Source: Eimeria necatrix (lineage: Eukaryota; Apicomplexa; Conoidasida; Eucoccidiorida; Eimeriidae). From it: a stretch of 11,718 nt of DNA. Location: NCBI RefSeq assembly GCF_000499385.1, contig NW_013651888.1, positions 1 to 11,718 on the forward strand, read 5' to 3'. The notes beneath the pieces are model-generated. The model was not told where the DNA came from. It did not search any database and saw only the letters and a program-made list of their open reading frames with translations. The position numbers and the translations under genes are program-made. Positions 1-6,294 of the stretch are shown here, piece after piece; the stretch's first letter is position 1, and the number at the start of each line of letters is the position of its first letter.

Positions 1-35
<35 letters not shown>

Positions 36-38
36 TTC

Positions 39-72
<34 letters not shown>

Positions 73-78
73 CAGCAG
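1..78. repeat. GCT and CAG triplet runs at window edge
   Basis: GCT occurs 11 times at 1-33 and near-perfect CAG at 40-78. The frame used by the kinase is open through both (poly-Ala, then poly-Gln). A CTTCGCAG at 36-42 could instead be a 3' splice site. Whether this is exon or intron cannot be decided here. Confidence 0.7.
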
Positions 79-822
79 GAGGACGGGGCTTGCGGGGAAA
101 TGTTGGTGGCAGTGAAGGCTTTCCGGCACCGGGACAGCCAGTGTCTGGAGCGGAGTTTGTTTGCTGAAGTGTCCGTACTCTCGCTGCTGCGGCACCCGAA
201 CGTGCTGCTGCTGCTGGGGGTTGTGGGGCCTCCGGTGTACGGACTGGTGACGGAGTTCGCGGGCGGCGGCTCGCTCTTCGAGCTGCTGCAGCGCAGCGGG
301 CCGCTGCCGCTGCAGCAGGCCGTGCGGCTGGCCCGCGAAGTGGCCTTGGGAATGAACTACTTGCATGCAAGTGGCGTGCTGCACTGCGACTTGAAGAGTC
401 CGAACATTTTGCTGACAGCAGCGGGCGAGGTGCGTCTCTGCGACTTCGGGCTGGCCACGGTGCTTGCTGCTGCGGGCCAGCAGCAGCAGCAGCAGCAGCA
501 GCGGCAGCAGCAGCAGGGGCAGGAACATGCTGCGCACCTCGGATGCGTAGGCACTCACCACTGGATGGCCCCCGAGAGTAAGACGCAGCAAAGCAGCAGC
601 GCAGCAACGCAGCAGCGCAGCAGCGCAGCAGCTTTTCGGACTCCTGCTGCTGCTGCATGGCTTCCTGCTGCTGCTGCATGGCTGCTGCTGCTGCTGCGCT
701 GCTGTGCTGCTGCAGTTCTGCGCGGAGAGCCCTTCACGTTTGCTGCGGACGTTTACTCCTTCGGCATTGTCCTCTGGGAAATGCTCATGGGCGACTTGCC
801 CTTCTCAGGTGAGCCCAGCCAA

Positions 823-879
<57 letters not shown>

Positions 880-993
880 AGCAGCCTTTCCGAGGCGCTG
901 CTGCGGCGCTGCTGCTGCTGAAGGGGGCTGGCTGTGGAGCGAGGGCAGCACGCGACTTGGGGCCACCACCACAACCACCACCACCGCCGCCGC

Positions 994-1038
<45 letters not shown>

Positions 1039-1268
1039 AGGGATCGCGTCTTCCGCGCACCTGATAACAGTTGTGGGGTACGGAGGAGTCAGCCCCCCCC
1101 TCGACAAGATCCCGAGGCCCCTCAGGGGCTTTCTCCGCAGCTGTCTGCAGCAAGACCCTTCTTTGAGGCCCTCTTTTGCTGCTTGTGCGCAGCTGCTGCA
1201 GCAGCTCTACACTGCCAACTTGCTCGACGTCGAGGTCGACTTGAACTCGCTCCTCGGGCTGGGCTCTT

Positions 1269-1270
<2 letters not shown>
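1..1270 (+). CDS. TKL-type protein kinase, 5'-partial, three exons
   Basis: Proposed exons are 1-577 (open to the window edge), 716-808 and 1041-1270 (TAG stop). Kinase landmarks run in order: VAVK with the ATP-binding lysine at 115-117; the probable helix-C glutamate at 166-168; LLRHPNVLLLLG; the catalytic loop HCDLKSPN at 382-405; DFG at 442-450; WMAPE at 562-576; DVYSFGIVLWEML after the first splice (Asp at 748-750); and CLQQDPSLRPSF near the end (Arg at 1166-1168). The SPN loop, DVYSFG and the last subdomain are typical of tyrosine-kinase-like (TKL) Ser/Thr kinases. No glycine-rich loop is visible upstream of VAVK, so at least one exon lies outside. HCD replaces the usual HRD, making it a non-RD kinase. 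A Gln run (about 478-516) sits in the activation loop and I see no good splice signals around it. Both splices restore continuous subdomains and keep phase. The substrate is unknown. Confidence 0.85.
578..715 (+). other. Kinase intron 1, stop-free and 138 nt
   Basis: The donor is GAGA|GTAAGA and the acceptor is GTGCTGCTGCAG|TT; both sides are phase 1. Splicing turns WMAPE-S plus a Gln/Ser/Ala-rich insert into WMAPE-I-LRGEPFTFAADVYSFG, the expected spacing for subdomains VIII-IX. The intron is a multiple of three and has no stop, so an unspliced reading looks like a 46-residue low-complexity insertion. Confidence 0.75.
809..1040 (+). other. Kinase intron 2, CTG-rich
   Basis: The donor is TTCTCAG|GTGAGC (consensus) and the acceptor is a CTG run ending CTGCAG|GG. 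Both sides are phase 1, and the joined codon is G+GG, a glycine. It holds two sense-strand GCT/CTG runs, about 824-880 and 995-1040, and a CCA/CCG run. Translation in its own frame stops at 919-921. Splicing restores the subdomain X-XI region up to DPSLRPSF. Confidence 0.8.
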
Positions 1271-1316
<46 letters not shown>

Positions 1317-1550
1317 CAGCAGCAGCAGCCAGCAGCAGCCAAGCGGCAGCAGCAAGTAGCAGCAGCAACCAGCAGCAGCAACCAGCAGCAGCAACCAGCA
1401 GCAGCTACCAGCAGCAGCTACCAGCAGCAGCAGCCAGCAGCAGCTACCAGCAGCAGCTACCAGCAGCAGCTACCAGCAGCAGCAGCCAGCAGCAGCTACC
1501 AGCAGCAGCTACCAGCAGCAGCTACCAGCAGCAGCAACCAGCAGCAGCAA
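1271..1550. repeat. CAG run and 13-bp minisatellite after the kinase stop
   Basis: A CAG run starts directly after the kinase stop codon (1271-1313). It passes into a degenerate tandem repeat with unit ACCAGCAGCAGCT, plus ACCAGCAGCAGCA and longer variants. The 13-bp unit is not a multiple of three, so it cannot keep a reading frame. It probably lies in the kinase 3' UTR or spacer. Confidence 0.8.
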
Positions 1551-1672
1551 ATCTGAGGTCACACTTGTGTCCTCCTTTCTTCTTTTCTTTCCAAAAAACA
1601 AATTTTTACTTGCATGCAACGCAGTTTCCCTTAGCCCCTTCTTCTGCCTTTTTTTCTAGCTCGTCTTGTCTG
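1551..1672. other. Unique spacer, pyrimidine-rich
   Basis: This is mixed sequence with T/C-rich tracts and one TGCATGCA site at 1611-1618. I see no supportable coding exon. Confidence 0.4.
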
Positions 1673-2099
1673 AGGGGCCCCCAGGGGGGCCCCAAGGGGG
1701 CCTTAAAGGGGCCCCAAGGGGGCCCCAAGGGGGCCCCAAGGGGGCCCCAAAGGGGCCCCAAGGGGGCCCCAAGGGGGCCTCAAGGGGGGCCCCAGGGGGC
1801 TTCTAGAGGCCCGCTCAGGACCCCGGGGGGCCCCCCGGGGGCTTTGGGGGCCCCAAGGGGGCACCCAAGGGGCCCCCTGAAGACCCTGGGGGGCCTCCCT
1901 GGGGCTTTGGGGGCCCCAGGGGGGCCCCAGGGGGCCCCTCGAGGCCCCCTAAAGACCCTTGGGGGCCCCCCAGGGGCGGCGGGGGCCCCACGGGGGGCCC
2001 CAAGGGGACAGACCCTGGGGGGCCCCCAGGGGCTTTGGGGGCCCCGTGGGGGCCCCCAGGGGCTTTGGGGGCCCCCTGGGGGCCCCCAAAGCCCCGGAG
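1673..2099. repeat. GGGGCCCC low-complexity array
   Basis: This is an almost pure alternation of G-runs and C-runs (GGGGGCCCCAAGGGGGCCCC type). From 1819 a higher-order unit appears: GACCCTGGGGGGCCCCCAGG followed by GGCTTTGGGGGCCCC, or close variants. Units start near 1819, 1882, 1954 and 2011, so spacing is 57-72 bp. Both strands translate to Gly/Pro-rich pseudo-collagen frames, which I regard as artefacts. Confidence 0.85.
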
Positions 2100-2175
2100 G
2101 TTTGCTGCGAATTGCTGCAGCAGAAGTCGGGCTAAGGTCAAAAACGAAAACCCAGTGTGTCTTGGTTGAGGTAGT

Positions 2176-2281
2176 GATCAACTAATCAAATTAATGGATT
2201 TAGTTGATTAATTAATTAATTTAATTAAATAATTAATTAAATTAATTCATTTAATTCATTAATTTAATCAGTTTATTTTAT
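2176..2281. repeat. AT-rich TTAA/ATTA tract
   Basis: About 100 bases of TTAATTAA-type sequence with almost no G or C. It has no coding potential. Confidence 0.8.
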
Positions 2282-2346
2282 TCGGGAATCCCAGAAAGCC
2301 AGCCTCTAGAAAAAGTTCCCTGAGAACTGAAAGCCAGGTGCTAGGG

Positions 2347-2347
<1 letters not shown>

Positions 2348-2378
<31 letters not shown>

Positions 2379-2401
2379 TGCTGCTGCTGCTGCTGCTGCT
2401 G
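2348..2401. repeat. (CAG)10(CTG)8 inverted repeat
   Basis: Ten CAG units run directly into eight CTG units with no spacer. Positions 2354-2401 form a perfect 48-nt palindrome. Frames through it give Ala/Gln/Leu runs on both strands. A minus-strand reading of 2268-2347 gives a short plausible tail (GPSTWLSVLRELFLEAGF), but nothing else supports a gene there. Confidence 0.9.
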
Positions 2402-2500
2402 GGGAGGGATGGCAGCTTATTTGCAGTTTTCTGTGCTGCTGGGGTGCAGCCGTTCGAGCCACGAGTTACACTGGAGTGTTTAGCTGCTGGCATGGTTTGC

Positions 2501-2742
2501 TTATTATTATTATTATTATTGTTATTATTATTATTATTATTATTATTGTTATTATTGTTATTATTATTGTTATTATTATTATTATTATTATTGTTATTAT
2601 TATTATTGTTATTGTTATTATTAATATTGCTATTATTATTATTATTACTACTACTACTACTACTACCATTATTACTATTATTATTGTTATTATTCTTATT
2701 ATTATTAATATTACTATTATTATTATTACTACTACTACTACT
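2501..2742. repeat. ATT/GTT/ACT trinucleotide array
   Basis: About 240 bases of ATT repeats interrupted by GTT and ending twice in an ACT run (near 2646-2665 and 2728-2742). The ACT-terminated tail occurs twice, which suggests an internal duplication. The Ile/Leu/Tyr-type frames are not genes. Confidence 0.9.
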
Positions 2743-2824
2743 GCGGCTCAGTTTGCATAATCTTTTGGCCTGCTTGCGGGCCTCCGTTGCGCAGAAAGAG
2801 GCCGGAAAGCCGGGCAGAGAATTC

Positions 2825-2859
2825 AGGGTTTAGGGTTTAGGGTTTAGGGTTTAGGGTTT
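2825..2859 (+). repeat. Interstitial telomere-type array (TTTAGGG)4
   Basis: Four TTTAGGG units with partial units at each end, on the plus strand. It lies between the ATT array and the first exons of the next plus-strand gene. TTTAGGG is the apicomplexan telomere repeat type, but here it is internal. Confidence 0.95.
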
Positions 2860-3260
2860 TGTGGGGCGGCCGTTAGATATTGGATGAAAAGTGCGTGTGT
2901 TGCAGCTCAAAAATGGCATTTAAGACGAAGTCATTTAAATGAGAGACAACAATAAACATTTATGAATAAATGAATAAAAGGAATGAAGTGAAATGGAGCT
3001 CGTGTGCACTTGCAGCTAGTTCCGGTGTACGTACACCTGGCGAGGACTGCAGCAGCTGAGCGTCTGAAAACTTCATTTTCGTTTTTGCTGTCTGTACACC
3101 TCAGCGCCTGTGCAGATCTTCAAAGCCAGGCGCATGCAGGGCTGAACAAGTCTCACCAAAAGAAAAAAAGCCAACTGGCGGGCAAACAAAAACATTAAAA
3201 CTTTGTAATATTCCATTTTTAATGTTAAATTCAATACTAGAGTGTTATTTGATTAAGGAA
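2860..3260. other. Mixed spacer with one palindrome site
   Basis: Ordinary-composition DNA holding GGTGTACGTACACC at 3024-3037, a half site GTACACC at 3094-3100 and a GCATGC at 3132-3137. A 64-codon frame at 3004-3198 is mostly unconvincing. I see no supportable gene. Confidence 0.4.
3024..3037. promoter_or_regulatory. GGTGTACGTACACC palindrome, copy 1 (intergenic)
   Basis: A perfect 14-bp palindrome, one of five exact copies in the window. Its role is unknown; a dimeric DNA-binding site is one possibility. Confidence 0.6.
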
Positions 3261-3263
3261 TAA

Positions 3264-3572
3264 GTCTCCGCTGTTTCGAGAGGATGCAGCAGTCTGGTCG
3301 GGGGCCCCTCGGGGGGCCCCCAGCAGCTGCAAGCTGTTCGCATTGCTGCAGACTGGGGGCTGGTTTCTCGCAGAAAGCTGGAGCCTGACTTTAATTTTTA
3401 CTTTATTTCAGATTTAATAATTGTGAATTTAATTAAATCTTTGGAGAACTGCTCAGTCCCAGCTGGGGTGTACAGCCACCGCGCGCAAGCCGGCGCCGCC
3501 GACCGGCGGCGCTTCCCACTCCTTCTGTGCAACTGGCTGCTTATTTGTTTCTTTTTTGCTTTTTTAGAATGA
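3264..3572 (+). other. Possible unassigned exon, open on both strands
   Basis: The plus frame from 3264 is open to the TGA at 3570-3572 and reads naturally in parts (QQLQAVRIAADWGL at 3321-3362; NLIKSLENCSVPAGVYSHRA at 3423-3482). A good 3' splice site, CTTTATTTCAG, ends at 3411. Possible donors in phase 0 are CTG|GTTTCT at 3363 and GGG|GTGTAC at 3468. Either could join the exon at 3821. However, the minus strand is also open here (a frame containing QKEWEAPPVGGAGLRAVAVH), so neither the strand nor the reality of the exon is settled. Confidence 0.25.
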
Positions 3573-3658
3573 ATTTACCTTTTAAAAACGAATTTGCCGC
3601 TTTTATTTCGCCATTTCGCGTTTAAAAGTCGCTTTCGCGCCCATGCGCGCCCGCTGAG

Positions 3659-5104
3659 ATGTACAGACACTGCACTGCTCGCCTCAAGGCAGCCGCCGCA
3701 GCTGCTGCGCAAGCCGCATTTTTCTTCTTCTCCATTTCCCTTTCAATTTGTTGGCTTTCGGGCTGGCCTTTGCTGGGCCTCCTGGGGGGCCCCCTGGGGG
3801 GCCCCCTGGGGGCCCCCCAGGTGCAGCAGTCGCTCGAGGGCGCAGGGGAAAGGGTCTACGCTTTGAGCCCCGCTGTGAAGGTACAGGGGCCCCACTCGCC
3901 CGGCCTCCGCTGCCCGCTGCTGCTGCTGCTGCGCTGCTGCTGTGCTGCGCTGCAGCACTGCTGCGGCGCTGCTGCTGCGCTGCTGCTGCTGCGCTGCAGC
4001 AGCTGCATAGAGGCAGCTGGGTGTCTGTGCTGCTCGCGTGCTGCAGGAAGCCATGGAGAAGGCGGGAGTTGTTCATTCTGCTTGTTTTGAAAAAGAAAGA
4101 AAAGACGAAAATGAATTTTTAATTTGCATCGGAAGAGCCAACTGCGCCCACGCGAAGACGCGCAACAACGCGCAGCTGCTGCCTGCGCCGGAGGCCCTGG
4201 AGTCTCCTGAGGGGAAGAGAAAGTTCGTTTTAATTCAGTTTTATTTTTAATTCAAATTCAAATTAATTCAAATTCAAATTAATTCAAATTCAAATTTATT
4301 CAAATAAGTCCACTGCGGCATTTAATTGCAAATTAATTCCAAATAAACCCACGCTGTCCGCGCGGCAGGCGGCCGCTTAAAGGCTGCTGCAGCAGCATCT
4401 CCCCTGCTTCCGTCGTTGCTGAGAGCTGCAGCAGCAGCAGCAGCAGCAGCAGCTGCTGCTGCTGCTGCTGCTGCTGCGGCAGGCCGAGAGGTGCTGCTTC
4501 ACAGCAGCAGAGTCCCTGACAGCCTGCAGCCCGTGCTGCAGCGCAGCGGGCGAGGGTGCAGCGCATGCAGCGGGCAGGAAGCAGTTCGAAGGGCAAAACA
4601 GAATTCCAAAACTTGAATTCAAAACTTGAATTCAAAACTTGAATTCAAAACTTGAATTCAAAACTTGAATTCAAAACTTGAATTCAAAAGTTGAATTCAA
4701 AAGTTGAATTCATTTGCTGCGTGCAGAGCCATGGAAGTGACCCACGCAGTGCTGACTCACGTGGCGAGGGAACTGCAGACGAGCGACTTGAAAGCCTTGA
4801 TGGGCAAAGTGAGCGCCTTGGGCTTGGCCTGCGACGGGCTGCAGCTTTCGCCGCAGCAGCAAAGTTGAACTGGGGCGATCCGCGGGAAAGCGCGGCTCTT
4901 TTTCGAATTTCTTTCTTTTTCTCTTTTCCAAAATTCAAAACTCGTTTTCTTTGTTCGAAAGAAAAGGCGGAAAGCGCGGAATCCGCGGGCTTTCCTGCAG
5001 CGGCTCCGCGTGAGGCGGGCTGCTGCGCCGGGTTTCTCGCTGCGCTTTTCCGGCCGGCGAAACGAAAAGACTTCACACAATTACTTTTAAATGTTTTTTT
5101 TTAA
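3659..5104 (+). CDS. Unrecognised protein gene, four exons, 5' end uncertain
   Basis: Proposed exons: 3659-3880, 4047-4222, 4727-4863 and 5001-5104 (TAA). Total is 639 nt, 212 residues. The firm core starts at 3821, after GCCCCCCAG, with VQQSLEGAGERVYALSPAVK and donor AAG|GTACAG. CTGCAG|GAA then leads to a segment containing FLICIGRANCAHAKT and PEALESPEGKRK. Donor GTTCGT (phase 2) pairs with GTGCAG|A, giving AMEVTHAVLTHVARELQ. Donor GTTGAA (phase 1) pairs with TTTCCTGCAG|CG, giving the tail up to KDFTQLLLNVFF. All junctions keep phase, but GTTCGT and GTTGAA are weak donors. GTGAGC at 4809 is a stronger alternative that would redirect the 3' end. The ATG at 3659 gives a hydrophobic N-terminus encoded by a pyrimidine-rich tract. 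That tract may really be an intron end, with the start further upstream. I recognise no family. The product looks soluble and helical beyond residue 54. Confidence 0.5.
3778..3820. repeat. Short GGGGCCCC block at an exon boundary
   Basis: Three to four CCTGGGGGGCCC-type units ending in CCCCCCAG, which is the proposed acceptor of the exon at 3821. Confidence 0.7.
3914..4008 (+). repeat. Degenerate CTG/GCTGCG run within an intron
   Basis: A sense-strand CTG-rich tract inside the proposed intron 3881-4046, upstream of the acceptor CGTGCTGCAG|GAA. Confidence 0.7.
4249..4296. repeat. 16-bp tandem repeat, three copies
   Basis: Three exact copies of AATTCAAATTCAAATT. They lie in the proposed intron 4223-4726. 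Confidence 0.9.
4429..4476. repeat. (CAG)8(CTG)8 perfect palindrome
   Basis: Eight CAG units run directly into eight CTG units, with arms of 24 nt and no spacer. One further G:C pair extends it to 4428-4477. It lies in the same intron as the 16-bp and 13-bp tandem repeats. Confidence 0.95.
4608..4711. repeat. 13-bp tandem repeat, eight copies
   Basis: Eight uninterrupted units of AAAACTTGAATTC. The last two share a C-to-G change (AAAAGTTGAATTC). The array ends 15 bases before the acceptor of the exon at 4727. Confidence 0.95.
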
Positions 5105-5146
5105 TTTTCTTTTTCAAAGTTAACGGGCCAGGCTTTTCACCGAAAA

Positions 5147-5302
5147 ATGCAGAACAACATTAGTGGCGTAATCGCAGAAGTGAAGTTGCATTCAGCCGGC
5201 GAACTTGGGGTGTATAGGCAGCTCCAGAACCCCGTTCAAGTTTCCCGCAGCCGTGCGGCGGCCGTTCCACAAAAGCCCTCCGCCATTTTTATTTTAAATT
5301 AA
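5147..5302 (+). CDS. Possible short ORF or upstream first exon, 51 codons
   Basis: An ATG in the context AAAAATGC opens a frame reading naturally through NISGVIAEVKLHSAGELGVY to a TAA at 5300-5302. It could be an alternative first exon of the next gene. A phase-1 donor, AGCC|GTGCGG at 5253, would join the strong pyrimidine-rich acceptor CTGCTCCTCGCAG ending at 5362, but GTGCGG is a poor donor. It could instead be the exon after the phase-0 donor at 4809, entering at ATGCAG|AAC (5153). A standalone 51-residue product is also possible. I recognise no family. Confidence 0.3.
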   Translation: MQNNISGVIAEVKLHSAGELGVYRQLQNPVQVSRSRAAAVPQKPSAIFILN

Positions 5303-5313
5303 ATGCAGTTGTT

Positions 5314-6249
5314 ATGTTTTGCTTTTCGCTTCCCTTTCTGTCGCTTTTGCTGCTCCTCGCAGCGGCCATGCGCGCCGCCGCCGTGGGCGGCGCCGGCGGC
5401 GCGCCCGCGGCCTTCACTGCAATGATGGAAACCCACAAAGACTTCGAGGAAGCTCTCGACTTAGTCTTTGACGGGCCTGCAGATGTTCTTGTGGGCACTC
5501 GAGTAAGTCCAATTCATTTCTTTTGCAACTTCTGCATTTTCACTGAAGGTTTCCGCAGCCGGGCGGGCGGTTGACTGCGCCGGCGACGCGAAACCCGGTG
5601 AGTTCGCGCTGAGTCCTGCGCGGAAACGGAATTTATTTTCTCAATTCTTTTTATTTTTGACTTTTTATTTGTTTTAATTCTTTTCAATTCGCCAGAATGG
5701 ACTTATTATTGTTGTTCTGGTGAGCCAGATCTCCGCAGCCGCCACCCGCAGCGGGAAAGCCCCTCCCCAGGCCAACGGGATAACAGTTCAAAATGTGGGC
5801 GCGAGCACAAGAGCCCAGCTGTGGGCGTTTGCCCCCGTGAGTTAACTTCAAGACCTTTTTTTTTCATAGTTAAGAGCCCCGCTGCTGCTCCTGCTGCTGC
5901 TGCTGCTGCAGCTCTGCTTCGAAAGGACCTACAGCCCCAACGCCGGCAAGATCTTCGTGAAAGGACCTTTTAAAAAAGAAGTCTTCGAAATAAATAAACC
6001 CAAAGAGCCCAAGCAGTTGCCTCGCAAGACGCAGCAAGTGTTTCCCACGGCGAAGTGCAGTGAGCCGCAAAGTTGCAAAAGAGGAAAGAAATTAAAACCA
6101 AAAAGAAATTAAAACGAAAAAGAAATCCAAACAAAAAAGGGAATTAAAGTCCATTAAAGCACCTATGGATGCATGCGCTGTCCAGACACTGTTTACTTCC
6201 ACTTGAGCGCAAAACAAAGAATGAAAATCTGCGCGAAAAACCAAAAAAT

Positions 6250-6294
<45 letters not shown>

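Noticed and set aside
1565..2185. Long Gly/Pro-rich frames resembling collagen on both strands
   Set aside because: They come from the GGGGCCCC array being open in several frames on both strands. There are no domain features, and units of 57-72 bp do not keep one frame.
2338..2833. Poly-Ile/poly-Leu frames of 129-140 codons
   Set aside because: They are direct translations of the ATT array; every frame is open and none has flanking protein-like sequence.
5549..5597. An extra exon between 5502 and 5696
   Set aside because: GTTTCCGCAG/GTGAGT boundaries exist, but skipping it joins VLVGTR directly to NGLIIVVL in phase with better text. Including the 49-nt version shifts the next exon out of its best frame.
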